Shown here: positions 1 through 8,563 of the stretch, in pieces
How positions within the stretch are numbered: position 1 is the first letter of the stretch
Layout of the letters: every line of letters begins with the position of its first letter
Assembly (NCBI RefSeq): GCF_030733205.1
Contig: NZ_JASHJL010000039.1
Coordinates: forward strand, 1 to 48,182
Source of the DNA: Mameliella sp. MMSF_3455
Lineage (GTDB): Bacteria > Pseudomonadota > Alphaproteobacteria > Rhodobacterales > Rhodobacteraceae
Length of the DNA: 48,182 bases
Reading direction: 5' to 3'
Notes under the pieces: model-generated
Told to the model about the DNA's origin: nothing
Database searches by the model: none
What the model saw: only the letters and a program-made list of their open reading frames with translations
Translations under genes and position numbers: made by a program

Positions 1-76
1 AGGTCGTCTCTCCAGAGACCCACTCTCCCGCGATCAGATGACGACCGTGGGGGGTGAAGCTGCTTTTGTCCAGCAT
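1..76 (-). CDS. Aldehyde dehydrogenase, N-terminal fragment (probable 2-oxoglutarate semialdehyde dehydrogenase)
   Basis: Only the first 25 codons lie in the window; the gene runs off the left edge. The visible residues (MLDKSSFTPHGRHLIAGEWV...) match the N-terminal strand of NAD(P)-dependent aldehyde dehydrogenases, which often reads LIGGEWV or similar. An AAAGGA ribosome binding site stands about 7 bases before the ATG, and the gene starts 14 bases after the preceding stop, so it is the last visible gene of the sugar-acid operon. In such operons an aldehyde dehydrogenase oxidises 2-oxoglutarate semialdehyde to 2-oxoglutarate in the cytoplasm. Catalytic residues are outside the window, so the substrate is inferred only from the upstream dehydratases. 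Confidence 0.7.
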   Translation of the reverse strand, partial: MLDKSSFTPHGRHLIAGEWVSGETT

Positions 77-90
77 GATCTGTCCTTTCG

Positions 91-1614
91 TTAACCTGTG
101 ACCCCGATGGGCCAGGGAGCGAATTCCTCGGCGCCGACACCCAGCGCCTCGCTTTTCGATGTCTCGCCAGAGGCGATGGCCAGGATCCTGTCGAAGATCT
201 CCTCTCCCATCGCGTCCAGCGTTGTCTCGCCGTCGATGACGGCGCCGCAGTTGATGTCCATGTCCCCCGACATGCGCAAGAACATCGGCGTGTTGGTCGC
301 CAGCTTGATCGTCGGCGCCGGGAAGGACCCGAAACAACTGCCCCGACCGGTGGTGAAACAGACGAGGTTGGCGCCGCCTGCGATCTGGCCCGTGGCTGCC
401 ACCGGGTCGTACCCCGGCGTGTCCATGAAGACCAGCCCGCGCGCCGTGACCGGTTCGGCGTAGCGATAGACCGCCTCTATGCCGGTCATGCCGCCCTTCT
501 TCGCCCCGCCCAGCGATTTCTCGATCACATTGGCCAACCCACCCGCCTGGTTGCCGGGGCCGACCACCCCCTGCATCTGGACATCCCTCCCGTCTGTATA
601 GTCCAGCCACCACTTGATCCGGTCGAGAAGCGCGCGGCCCGTCTCCTCGTCCCGCGCCCGCGCCGTCAGGGTGTGTTCGATCCCGTAGAGTTCGGGCGTC
701 TCCGACAGGATCGCGGTACCTCCGTGACGGGCCAGGATATCCACCGCCCTCCCCAGTGCCGGGTTTGCGCTGAGGCCGGAAAACCCGTCCGAGCCACCGC
801 ATTGCAGCCCGATCTTGAGATGCGCGGCGGGCTGCGGGCTGCGCTTGGCCTTGTTCGCCTCGGGCAGCATCTCGCGCACCGCCGCCTTGCCCGCCTCGAT
901 GGCTGCCGCCGTACCGCCGACGTCCTGCATCCGGACCGTGCGCAGCATAAGCCCGGTTTCCAGAGCGGTATCCGCAAAGAACCGTTCCAGCGAGTTGCGC
1001 TCGCACCCCAGCGAACAGACCACCGCGCCCGCCATGTTCGGATGCCGGATGTACCCGGCTAGCGTCCGGTGCAGCAGGTCCATCGGCTCACCCGTTGCCT
1101 CCATGCCGCATCCCTGATTGTGGATGAAGGGCGCGACGCCGTCGACATTGGGGAACTCGGCCAACCGTTCGTCGTCGAAATAGGCCGCGATCTTGCGCGC
1201 AACCGTGGCCGAACAGTTCACCGTGATGAAGACACCGATATAATTGCGCGTGCCTACCCGGCCATCCGCCCGTTCGAAACCCTGGAAGGTTGCGCGCTGA
1301 TCCTCGGGCAGCAGTTCCGCCGCGATGTAGTCCTTGCCGAAGCGATAGTCTTTCTGGATCTCGTCCACCAGCACGTTGTGCCTGTGCATCCAGGTGCCGG
1401 GAGAGATGTCCTCTCCGGCGTAGCCGATCACCGTGGCATATTTCAGCACCGGCGCGCCCTTGGCGATGTGCGACGTGGCCAGCTTGTGGCCCGCCGGCAC
1501 ATCCTGCAGGGCGGTCACCCCTTCCTCCGGGATCTCGGTGCCTGCAGCCAGCGCGATCCGCGCGACAACCACATTGTCGCGCGGGTCAAGGCGGATGACC
1601 GGCGCGGCGGGCAT
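91..1614 (-). CDS. UxaA-family (altronate/galactarate-type) dehydratase
   Basis: A 507-residue cytoplasmic lyase of the UxaA/GarD family, which removes water from altronate, galactarate or related sugar acids to give 2-keto-3-deoxy acids. An N-terminal SAF-like domain (about residues 5-80) precedes a catalytic region with the family-type segments GRVGTRNYIGV, HNQGCGM and CGGSDGFSG, and its length suits the full two-domain form. The ATG at 1614 overlaps the stop of the RraA-like gene (TGATG), which marks translational coupling; a start 24 bases upstream is possible but would overlap the neighbour more. It shares an operon with an IlvD/EDD dehydratase, so two unrelated sugar-acid dehydratases are co-expressed. 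The exact substrate cannot be read from the sequence. Confidence 0.85.
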   Translation of the reverse strand: MPAAPVIRLDPRDNVVVARIALAAGTEIPEEGVTALQDVPAGHKLATSHIAKGAPVLKYATVIGYAGEDISPGTWMHRHNVLVDEIQKDYRFGKDYIAAELLPEDQRATFQGFERADGRVGTRNYIGVFITVNCSATVARKIAAYFDDERLAEFPNVDGVAPFIHNQGCGMEATGEPMDLLHRTLAGYIRHPNMAGAVVCSLGCERNSLERFFADTALETGLMLRTVRMQDVGGTAAAIEAGKAAVREMLPEANKAKRSPQPAAHLKIGLQCGGSDGFSGLSANPALGRAVDILARHGGTAILSETPELYGIEHTLTARARDEETGRALLDRIKWWLDYTDGRDVQMQGVVGPGNQAGGLANVIEKSLGGAKKGGMTGIEAVYRYAEPVTARGLVFMDTPGYDPVAATGQIAGGANLVCFTTGRGSCFGSFPAPTIKLATNTPMFLRMSGDMDINCGAVIDGETTLDAMGEEIFDRILAIASGETSKSEALGVGAEEFAPWPIGVTG

Positions 1615-2339
1615 CAGCGGTTGTTCGCCTTGCGCCACTCGGCGAACTTCTCGAGGTTTTCCTCCTGGGTGGCCGGGTAGAGGCCGATGATCGTCTGCCC
1701 GTTCTGGACCTGTTCGAGCGCGAAATCCTCGTAAGCGGTCATTTCGATGGCCTCGTCCGCGATCTCGTCCGCGAGATGCGCGGGGATGATGATGACGCTG
1801 TCATCGTCGCCCACCACGATGTCGCCGGGAAAGACCGGCGCATCGCCGCAGCCGATGGGGACGTTGATGTCGATGGCCTCGTTTGTGGTCAGGTTGGTCG
1901 GGCTGGAAGGGCGTGAATGATAAGCCGGCATGTCCAGTTTCGCGATGTTCATGGCGTCGCGAAAGCCACCATCGGTCACGACACCGGCACCGCCCCGCAC
2001 CATCAGCCGGGTGATCAGGATGTCGCCCGCGCTCGCGGCCTGGGCCGATTTGCGGCTGTCCATGACCATGACGTGCCCGGGCGGGCAGGTCTCGATCGCC
2101 TTGCGCTGGGGATGGTCGGGGTTGCGGAACTCGACCAGCTGGTTGCGGTCCTCGCGGGCGGGCATGTAGCGCAGGGTAAACGCGGGCCCGACCATGTTGC
2201 GGCCCTTCTGGCCAAGGGGGCGCACGTCCTGGATGACCTGGTGGCGCAGGCCCCGCTTGTAAAGCGCGGTGGCCAGTGTTGCGACGGAAACCTGTTCCAG
2301 CTTGGACTTGGTTTCCGGGTTCATCGGGGTGTCACTCAT
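1614..2339 (-). CDS. RraA-like / HMG-aldolase family protein
   Basis: A 241-residue protein of the RraA/4-hydroxy-4-methyl-2-oxoglutarate aldolase fold. It carries the family signature GGFRD near residues 124-128, with the Arg-Asp pair that in the aldolases binds substrate and metal, and an earlier GPAFTLRY segment. True RraA regulates RNase E, but family members inside sugar-acid operons more probably act as aldolases, decarboxylases or lactonase-like accessory enzymes. The chosen ATG has GAGGA about 8 bases upstream; longer reading would run into the DHDPS-family gene. It is 11 bases from that gene and overlaps the UxaA-family start, so all three are co-translated. Catalytic role here is unproven. 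Confidence 0.8.
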   Translation of the reverse strand: MSDTPMNPETKSKLEQVSVATLATALYKRGLRHQVIQDVRPLGQKGRNMVGPAFTLRYMPAREDRNQLVEFRNPDHPQRKAIETCPPGHVMVMDSRKSAQAASAGDILITRLMVRGGAGVVTDGGFRDAMNIAKLDMPAYHSRPSSPTNLTTNEAIDINVPIGCGDAPVFPGDIVVGDDDSVIIIPAHLADEIADEAIEMTAYEDFALEQVQNGQTIIGLYPATQEENLEKFAEWRKANNR

Positions 2340-2350
2340 GGATTTGGTCC

Positions 2351-3247
2351 TCAGATCAGGCCGTTGGTTGTCATGAAAGCGCGCAAGCGGGTCATCTGAC
2401 TGTCGGTCAGGGGCCAGGCCGCGGGCGGGCGGGCGCTGCCGCAATCCTCGCCCATCAGTTGCAAAGCCGCCTTGACGCCAGGCACGTTGGCGCCGCCCTG
2501 GTCCTCGGCACGGATGTCCTCGAAGACCTGCATTTCCGCGATCAGGCGGCGCGCCTCGGCGTAGTCGCCGCCTTCCAGCGCGGTGTTGATCGCCACGGAG
2601 CGTTCCGGCCAGACGTTGATCAGGCCCGAGGTAAAGCCGCGCGCGCCCACGGCGTAGAAGGCAGGCGCCCAGACCTCGGCCAGGCCGCCGGTCCAGATGA
2701 TGTGATCGGGACAGGCGGCGATAGCGGCCTTCAGCTTCATCGGGTTGGGCGTGGCCCATTTGACGCCGACGACGCCCTCGACGTTGCAGAGCGCGGCGAT
2801 GGCATCGGTGCCGATGGCATCGTTGCGCAGGTAGAGGATGATCGGCAGCCCCTGCCCCGCCTCGCGAACCGCGAGGACATAATCGACAAGACCGCGGGGC
2901 GCGACGAAGGGATCGGGCGGCTGGTGGATCATCAAGGCCGCGGCGCCAGCGGCGTGCGAGGCCCCGGCCAGGCGCTCCGCATCGCGCACGCCACGACCGA
3001 CACCCGCAACCATCGGCACCCGCCCCGCGATATGGGCCCCGGCGGCCGCGACCATCGCGCAGGCCTCGTCCACGGTGAGACCATAGAACTCGCCGGTGTT
3101 GCCATTGGCAGTCAGGACGTGCACGCCCGCGGCAACCGCCCGATCCACCACCGGCTTTTGCAGGTCCGGCGCGATCTCTCCGGCGCTGTCGAACGGGTTG
3201 ACGAGAATTCCGGAGACGCCCGTCAGGGCCTGGCTCAATTCGGTCAT
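2351..3247 (-). CDS. Dihydrodipicolinate synthase-family aldolase/dehydratase (KdgD- or AraD-like)
   Basis: A 298-residue TIM-barrel enzyme of the DHDPS/N-acetylneuraminate lyase family. Visible landmarks are GNTGEF (residues 49-54, carboxylate binding), catalytic Tyr139 in ILYLRN and Schiff-base Lys163 in VGVKWATPN. In sugar-acid operons such members dehydrate 2-keto-3-deoxy-L-arabinonate, or decarboxylate and dehydrate 5-keto-4-deoxyglucarate, to 2-oxoglutarate semialdehyde; the downstream aldehyde dehydrogenase would finish the route. The start has CAGGAG at good spacing; a longer reading frame upstream lacks a site and is rejected. The choice between arabinonate-type and glucarate/galactarate-type substrate is open because both kinds of upstream dehydratase are present. 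Confidence 0.85.
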   Translation of the reverse strand: MTELSQALTGVSGILVNPFDSAGEIAPDLQKPVVDRAVAAGVHVLTANGNTGEFYGLTVDEACAMVAAAGAHIAGRVPMVAGVGRGVRDAERLAGASHAAGAAALMIHQPPDPFVAPRGLVDYVLAVREAGQGLPIILYLRNDAIGTDAIAALCNVEGVVGVKWATPNPMKLKAAIAACPDHIIWTGGLAEVWAPAFYAVGARGFTSGLINVWPERSVAINTALEGGDYAEARRLIAEMQVFEDIRAEDQGGANVPGVKAALQLMGEDCGSARPPAAWPLTDSQMTRLRAFMTTNGLI

Positions 3248-3334
3248 GTCAAAGCTCCTGAGTCCCGGCCCCCGCCGGGATCGTCTGTCGGCAACAGCCC
3301 CGGAACAGGTCCGGGGCCATTGCAAGGGGAAAGG

Positions 3335-5065
3335 TCAGTTGATCTCCGGTTCCGGTACCGGTCCACCGAACTCGGAGCGCAGGAAGTCGAAGTCGCATCC
3401 CTTGTCGGCCTGCTCGATATGTTTCGAAAACATCCAGCCATAGCCGCGTTCAAAGCGTGGCTCGGGCGCCGTCCAGTTGGCACGGCGCGCGGTCAGCTCC
3501 TCGTCCGTGAGACGCACGTTCAGCGCCCGGTTGGGCACGTCGATCTCGATGATGTCGCCCGTCTCGATCAGGGCCAGCGGCCCGCCGACGAAGGCCTCGG
3601 GCGCGACGTGCAGGATACAAGCCCCGTAGGAAGTGCCCGACATGCGCGCATCCGACAGCCGCAGCATGTCGCGATGTCCCTGTTTCAACAGCGCCTTGGG
3701 CATCGGGATCATGCCCCATTCCGGCATCCCCGGTCCACCCTGCGGCCCCGCGTTGCGCAGGACCATAACATGGTCCGGCGTCATCGGGTAATCCTCGTCG
3801 TTGATGATCTCCTTGAGCTGGGCATAGCTGTCGGCAACGATGGCGGGTCCGGAATGTTTCTGGAACTTCGGGTCCATCGCCGCCGGCTTGATGACCGCGC
3901 CATCGGGGGCAAGGTTGCCCCGCAGCACCGCCAGCGATCCCTCGTGGTAGACCGGGTTGGACAGCGGACGGATCACGTCATCGTTGTAGTTGACCGCCTC
4001 GGCGATATTCTCGCCCATCGTCTTGCCGTTCACGGTCATGACCGACAGGTCCAGCTTGCCCCCCAGTTCCTTCATCAGTGCCGGCAGACCGCCCGCATAA
4101 AAGAAATCCTCCATCAGGTATTCCTTGCCCGAGGGACGGATGTTGGCGATCACCGGCGTGCCGTGGCCGATCTCGTCCAGGTCTTCCAGCGTCAACGGGA
4201 TCCCGGCGCGGCGCGCCATCGCGATCAGGTGGATGATGGCATTGGTCGAACAGCCGGTGGCCATCGCCACGGTGACCGCGTTGCGCGTGGATTCCGGCGT
4301 CATGATCTTGTCCGGTGTCAGGTCTTCCCAAACCATTTCCACGGCGCGGCGGCCACAGGCGGCGGCCATGCGCTTGTGTCCCGCGTCCGGTGCCGGAATC
4401 GACGAGGCGCCCGGCAGGGTCAGGCCCCAGCCGTCGGCAATCGACATCATGGTGCTGGCGGTGCCCATGGTCATGCATGTGCCATAGCTGCGGGCGATAC
4501 CGCCCTGCACGCCCATCCATTGCTCTTTGCCGATGGTGCCTGCGCGACGTTCGTCCCAGTACTTCCAGACATCCGTGCCAGAGCCCAGCTTCTGCCCGGC
4601 GTAGTTGCCGCGCAACATGGCACCTGCGGGCATGAAGATGAAGGGAAGCCCCATGCTGACCGCCCCCATGACCAGCGCCGGGGTGGACTTGTCACAGCCA
4701 CCAAGCAAGACCACGCCATCAATGGGGTGGGCGCGCAGAGTCTCCTCCACCTCCAGCGCGCCCATGTTCCTGTAGAGCATCGAAGTCGGCTTCAGGAACT
4801 GTTCCGAAAAGCTGTGTACCGGCATTTCGACCGGCATGCCACCCGCTTGATAGACGCCCTTCTTCACGAACTCGGCGCGGTCGCGAAGGTGGTGGTGGCA
4901 GGGCGACAAGTCGGACCATGTGTTGATGATGGCGATGACCGGCTTGCCTTCCCAGTCTTCGCCGTCCAGCCCCATCTGCATCGCGCGTGACCGGTGCCCC
5001 ATCGAACGCAGGTCATCCGGCGCGAACCAGCGGGCAGAGCGGAGGTCTTCGGGTTTCTTGGTCAT
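3335..5065 (-). CDS. IlvD/EDD-family sugar-acid dehydratase (L-arabinonate dehydratase-like)
   Basis: A 576-residue iron-sulfur dehydratase of the IlvD/EDD family, converting an aldonate such as L-arabinonate (or D-xylonate, L-fuconate) to the 2-keto-3-deoxy acid. Three cysteines in the conserved contexts SPCHHH (Cys56), GGCDKS (Cys124) and GTCMTMG (Cys197) fit the [2Fe-2S] ligands known in the arabinonate dehydratase branch, and PEWGMIPMPKALLKQG plus the DARMSGTSYG segment near the C-terminus are family hallmarks. Length agrees with that branch. GAGAAAG precedes the ATG. It lies between the small membrane peptide and the DHDPS-family gene, consistent with consecutive pathway steps. L-arabinonate is the best guess for substrate, not shown. 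Confidence 0.88.
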   Translation of the reverse strand: MTKKPEDLRSARWFAPDDLRSMGHRSRAMQMGLDGEDWEGKPVIAIINTWSDLSPCHHHLRDRAEFVKKGVYQAGGMPVEMPVHSFSEQFLKPTSMLYRNMGALEVEETLRAHPIDGVVLLGGCDKSTPALVMGAVSMGLPFIFMPAGAMLRGNYAGQKLGSGTDVWKYWDERRAGTIGKEQWMGVQGGIARSYGTCMTMGTASTMMSIADGWGLTLPGASSIPAPDAGHKRMAAACGRRAVEMVWEDLTPDKIMTPESTRNAVTVAMATGCSTNAIIHLIAMARRAGIPLTLEDLDEIGHGTPVIANIRPSGKEYLMEDFFYAGGLPALMKELGGKLDLSVMTVNGKTMGENIAEAVNYNDDVIRPLSNPVYHEGSLAVLRGNLAPDGAVIKPAAMDPKFQKHSGPAIVADSYAQLKEIINDEDYPMTPDHVMVLRNAGPQGGPGMPEWGMIPMPKALLKQGHRDMLRLSDARMSGTSYGACILHVAPEAFVGGPLALIETGDIIEIDVPNRALNVRLTDEELTARRANWTAPEPRFERGYGWMFSKHIEQADKGCDFDFLRSEFGGPVPEPEIN

Positions 5066-5078
5066 TGTCCGGTCTTTC

Positions 5079-5201
5079 TCAGGAAATCGGTTGTGCGTAC
5101 TGGAACATCAGGAAGACGATCAGCGCCGCAAGCGCAAGACCGAAGACCCAGGGCCAGATTCCGTAACCGTTGATGTCGTCGTGACTGTCGCGTCCGATCA
5201 T
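5079..5201 (-). CDS. 40-residue single-span membrane peptide
   Basis: A short frame encodes a polar N-terminus (MIGRDSHDDINGYG), one hydrophobic span of about 18 residues (IWPWVFGLALAALIVFLM) and a short polar tail ending QPIS. A strong GAGGAGAG site lies 5 bases before the ATG, and the gene sits 11 bases after the TRAP permease stop and 13 bases before the dehydratase start, with no room for anything else. This tight operon packing and the perfect ribosome site support real translation. It may be a small partner of the TRAP permease or simply a membrane microprotein; no family is recognised. It is short enough to be missed by default gene callers. Confidence 0.7.
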   Translation of the reverse strand: MIGRDSHDDINGYGIWPWVFGLALAALIVFLMFQYAQPIS

Positions 5202-5212
5202 TGGGTCTCTCC

Positions 5213-7288
5213 TCAGTTCAGGAATTCAGGCAGGAAAAGCGCGATCTGCGGGAAGAACATCACCAGCAGCAGGCCGACGACCTGCAACCCGATGAAGGGC
5301 AGCACCGCCAGAAAGATTTCCTGCAGGGTCACATCCTTGGGCGCCACGGATTTCAGCCAGAAACAGGCCGGTCCGAAAGGCGGCGACAGGAAGTAGATCT
5401 GGATGTTCATGACGAAAAGGATGCCGAACCAGATCTTGGCCTGATCCTCGGTCAGGCCAAGGTCGGGCGCCAGCGTCATGATCACCGGCGCAAAGACGGG
5501 AACGGTGATCAGCACGATGGCGATCCATTCCATGAACGTGCCCAGCACCATCAGGATCAGCATCATCACCAGCACCGTGCCCAGCGCCGACAGCCCGAGG
5601 TCAAGGAAGAGCGAGCGCATGAACTCTCCGCCGCCGACGAGATTGAAGATGCCGACAAAGCTGACCGCGCCCAGCACCAGCCAGATGATGGTGCCGACCG
5701 TGGTCATCGTGCCCAACATGGCGGCCGACAGCACGTCCCATTGGAACTTGTGGCGCACGGCGGCGATGAAGAGCGCCCCGATACAGCCCACGGCCGCGGC
5801 TTCCGTCACCGAGGCGATGCCGCCGTAGATCGACCCCATGACGGAGGCGATCAGCAGGATGCAGAGGATCACGGCCGTCAGGCGATCCTTGGACAGCTTC
5901 TGTTCCGATCCGGTGATCTCGGCCACTTCGGCGGCGGTGGGGGCCAGGCTGTGGTTCAGGTTCACCCGCAGCAGGACGTAGCCCGCGTAAAAGACCGCCA
6001 GCATGATCCCCGGAATGGCTCCGGCCATGAAGAGATCACCGATACCGACCTCCGCCGCCAGGCCGTAGACGATCATGATGATCGACGGCGGGATCAGCGT
6101 GGCCAACGCGCCCGAGGCGCAGATCAACCCGATGGACAGCTTGCGATCATAGCCAAGGCGGAACATCTGCGGCAGCGCCACGAGGCCCAGCATCACGATC
6201 TCGCCGCCCATGACGCCGGACATGGCGGCCAGGATCACGGCCACGACCGTGGTCTGCACCGCCACGCCGCCGCGCAGGTTGCCGGCAAAGATCGACATGG
6301 CATCGAACAAATCCTCGGCAATCCCCGCCCGTTCCAGGATCGAGGCCATGAGAACGAAGAAGGGCACGGCAACCAGGCTGTAGTGTTCCAGCAGGCCCAC
6401 GGCGTTGGACGACACAAGGAACAGGCCGCGCGGACCGAAGAAGCCAATCGCCATGACCACCGAGACAAACAGCGTCACGATGCCCAGCGGCATGCCCGTC
6501 ATCATCAGGGCGACAAGCAGCACCACCATGATGATCGAGATCGTGCCCAGATCCATCTCGCGCAGTTTCAGCGCCTTGGACGGGTCCATCGCCTTGCCGA
6601 TCTCGGTGATGAAGTCCGAGAACATCACCGCGATCTGCACGTCCAGCACATGCGCCAGGAAAGCCGAGATGAAATAGACGATGAAATACCCGCCAACCAC
6701 CTTGACCGCCAGCTTGGCGGGCTTGCTCGACAGGTGCCGATGCAGGTTCATCATCAATTGGGCAAGGTACATGAAACCGCCGATGACCATCAGGCTCTTC
6801 ATCATCATCGGCATGGGCGAGTTGAAGGCAGAGCCCGATTTCTCGATCCGTCCGACGCTGTCATAGGCCCGGATCGAGGCATCGCTGAGCAGCATGTAGA
6901 GCGCGATGATACCGACGATCATCGCGAAAAGTTCCAGCCACCAGCGCTGCGCCTTGCTGGCCATGTTGTGGATCACCGTGATCGCGATATGGCGCTGTTT
7001 CATGGTGACGTAGCCCGCCGACAACATCCATGCGGCGGCGACGATGGTCATGACCGTTTCAAAGGCCCAGTAGGTGGGCGCGTGCAGGACATAACGGGAA
7101 AACACCTCCCAGAGGGTCGCAAGAGCCGCGACCATGTAGAAGGTGGAAATGGCGATGCCGGTGATGTGGCTGGTATGCTCGACCACCGTGTATTGCGAAC
7201 GCGGCAGGTCCGCTTCTTCGTGCAGCGGGTCCTGGGCGCCGATCTCGATCTCGGTCTGGTCCAGGGCGTCGTCTAGGTTGCGCGTCAT
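5213..7288 (-). CDS. TRAP transporter fused small-large permease (DctQ-DctM)
   Basis: A 691-residue inner-membrane protein that joins the two TRAP permease subunits. The N-terminal part (about residues 35-230) has a DctQ-like pattern, including FSRYVLHAPTYWAFE; the C-terminal part (about 245-690) is DctM-like, with GLPLG-type turn (TGMPLGIVTLF), PFFVLMASILERAGIAEDL and LIPPSIIMIVYG. Together with the receptor encoded upstream it would import a sugar acid or related carboxylate using the sodium gradient. An AGGAAC site precedes the ATG. A GC-rich hairpin separates it from the receptor gene. Fusions of this kind are known; the long polar cytoplasmic N-terminus (about 30 acidic residues) is a minor peculiarity. 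Confidence 0.93.
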   Translation of the reverse strand: MTRNLDDALDQTEIEIGAQDPLHEEADLPRSQYTVVEHTSHITGIAISTFYMVAALATLWEVFSRYVLHAPTYWAFETVMTIVAAAWMLSAGYVTMKQRHIAITVIHNMASKAQRWWLELFAMIVGIIALYMLLSDASIRAYDSVGRIEKSGSAFNSPMPMMMKSLMVIGGFMYLAQLMMNLHRHLSSKPAKLAVKVVGGYFIVYFISAFLAHVLDVQIAVMFSDFITEIGKAMDPSKALKLREMDLGTISIIMVVLLVALMMTGMPLGIVTLFVSVVMAIGFFGPRGLFLVSSNAVGLLEHYSLVAVPFFVLMASILERAGIAEDLFDAMSIFAGNLRGGVAVQTTVVAVILAAMSGVMGGEIVMLGLVALPQMFRLGYDRKLSIGLICASGALATLIPPSIIMIVYGLAAEVGIGDLFMAGAIPGIMLAVFYAGYVLLRVNLNHSLAPTAAEVAEITGSEQKLSKDRLTAVILCILLIASVMGSIYGGIASVTEAAAVGCIGALFIAAVRHKFQWDVLSAAMLGTMTTVGTIIWLVLGAVSFVGIFNLVGGGEFMRSLFLDLGLSALGTVLVMMLILMVLGTFMEWIAIVLITVPVFAPVIMTLAPDLGLTEDQAKIWFGILFVMNIQIYFLSPPFGPACFWLKSVAPKDVTLQEIFLAVLPFIGLQVVGLLLVMFFPQIALFLPEFLN

Positions 7289-7381
7289 CGCTCGATGTTC
7301 CTATCCCGGCCGCCCCCGGGATGCGGGGCGGTCTTGTAGCGCGTCAATTGGTGTATTGGTCCGGTGTCTTGGGCGCGGCAT

Positions 7382-7408
7382 GGCACGCCCGCGGCTGGCG
7401 GGCGTGCC
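7382..7408 (-). terminator. GC-rich intercistronic hairpin between receptor and permease genes
   Basis: An 11-bp perfect stem (GGCACGCCCGC paired with GCGGGCGTGCC) closes a 5-base loop just downstream of the TRAP receptor gene. There is no T-run on the minus strand, so it is more likely a partial terminator or an mRNA 3'-end protector that lets the receptor be made in excess of the permease, as is common for binding-protein operons. Confidence 0.6.
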
Positions 7409-7428
7409 CTTGTCAATTGCGGCGAACC

Positions 7429-8469
7429 TCAGAGCAGGCCGGCCTCCTTCATGAAGGCGACATGCGCGTCGTAGACTTCCCTGGCCAGGTCCGACCCGGC
7501 GGCAAAGTCTTCCCAGGCTTCCTGGGCGATCTTGCGGAACTTGTCGCGCTCTTCCTGCGGCCAGTCGATGACGGTAATCTCACCCTCGGCCTTGTCGCGG
7601 GCGACAAGCTGGCGGTCGAGGCGGTCGAAGTGCTGGCGCAGACCGTTGTAGGCAGCAAGATACCAGGTCTCGAGCGCAACCTGCTCTGCCTCAGTCAGCT
7701 CTTCCCAGACCTGCTCGGAGACGGTGAATTGCAGGATCGGTGTCGAGTGGATGCCGGGGTAGATCGGGTACTGGGCGATCTTGTGCATGCCGTTGGCATC
7801 GTTGTTGGCGTAGGCAGAGTTGTCCGCCGCGTCGATCACGCCCTTTTCGAGCGCGCCGTAGGTTTCCGACCCGGCCATCGAGACCGGCGCAGCGCCTGCG
7901 CGTTTGAACACGTCGGCAGCCAGCCCCTCGGGCGAGCGGATCTTCAGCCCCTCAAGATCGGCCACGCCGCGCACCGGCACCTTGGAGACGAAGGCCTCGC
8001 GCGCATAGGCGCCGCAGCCGACCACATGGACGCCCGGGAAATGTTCGTCATAGAGCTTTTGCAGCATTTCCTTGCCGCCGCCCTGCGCGCAAAAGGCCTG
8101 GATCTGGTCGGCGGAGTCGTACCCGGCGATCAAGTCACCCATCAGGGCAAAGGCGGGATCGACACCGGCGAAATAATTGATCGAGGTCAGATCGCCGTCA
8201 AGGATGCCGACACCGATGGCTTCGGGGGTTTCGCGGCGCGGCACAACCGCGTTGATCGGCAGCAGTTCGACCGTCAGCGACCCACCGGTCATGGTCTCCA
8301 GCTTGGGCACCCATTCCTCGTTCAGGTAGGCCAGCGAGGCGTGGCTGGCGTTGGACGAAGTCTGGATCTTCAGCACGCGGTCCGCGGCAGTGGCCGCGCT
8401 GGCCGTGGCCAGGGCTGCGACCGCCACGACCCCTGCCCTGGACAGCGTCTTGAGCATCTCGAATTTCAT
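7429..8469 (-). CDS. TRAP transporter substrate-binding protein (DctP family)
   Basis: A 346-residue periplasmic receptor. Its signal peptide (residues 1-29, ending ATAA before DRVLK) has a basic start and alanine-rich core. The mature part shows DctP-family landmarks such as LEGLKIRSPEG (the arginine that binds the substrate carboxylate) and MAGSETYGALEKGVIDAAD. The ATG at 8469 has an excellent GGGAGGAATTT site; an upstream in-frame start would bury that site. It is the first gene of the sugar-acid operon, directly behind a promoter overlapped by a palindrome. The probable ligand is a sugar acid, inferred from the downstream enzymes. Confidence 0.93.
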   Translation of the reverse strand: MKFEMLKTLSRAGVVAVAALATASAATAADRVLKIQTSSNASHASLAYLNEEWVPKLETMTGGSLTVELLPINAVVPRRETPEAIGVGILDGDLTSINYFAGVDPAFALMGDLIAGYDSADQIQAFCAQGGGKEMLQKLYDEHFPGVHVVGCGAYAREAFVSKVPVRGVADLEGLKIRSPEGLAADVFKRAGAAPVSMAGSETYGALEKGVIDAADNSAYANNDANGMHKIAQYPIYPGIHSTPILQFTVSEQVWEELTEAEQVALETWYLAAYNGLRQHFDRLDRQLVARDKAEGEITVIDWPQEERDKFRKIAQEAWEDFAAGSDLAREVYDAHVAFMKEAGLL

Positions 8470-8532
8470 AAATTCCTCCCGTTCTTCGCTGCGCGTCACG
8501 CTTTCTCACGCGGGTATATCGGCAGCTGGCCA

Positions 8533-8563
8533 AACTAATATATTAGTTGATACAACCGGTCAA
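8533..8563 (-). promoter_or_regulatory. Promoter of the sugar-acid operon with 16-bp palindromic operator
   Basis: On the minus strand TTGACC (8558-8563) and TATTAG (8535-8540) are 17 bases apart, a plausible sigma-70 promoter for the receptor gene. The perfect palindrome AACTAATATATTAGTT (8533-8548) covers the -10 element. A weaker inverted repeat, TCAATC-TT-GATTGA, lies at 8560-8573 on the -35 side. A plus-strand candidate (TTGATA 8547-8552, TTGAAT 8570-8575) for the GntR gene overlaps the same sites, so one bound repressor could shut both directions. Binding of the adjacent GntR protein is inferred. Confidence 0.55.

Noticed and set aside
1614-2759. Long version of the RraA-like gene starting at 2759
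   Set aside because: It would overlap most of the DHDPS-family gene's 3' part, while the ATG at 2339 has a good ribosome site and matches the family start.
2276-4990. Very long plus-strand open frame (about 900 codons)
   Set aside because: It is antisense to the dehydratase and DHDPS-family genes; its residues are Arg, His, Gln and Ala-rich without any motif, typical of the opposite strand of GC-rich genes.
5201-7276. Full-length His/Asp/Gln-rich plus-strand frame opposite the fused TRAP permease
   Set aside because: The composition mirrors the complement of hydrophobic codons (GTC/ATC give GAC/GAT); no ribosome site or family is seen. The His-rich look is an artefact.
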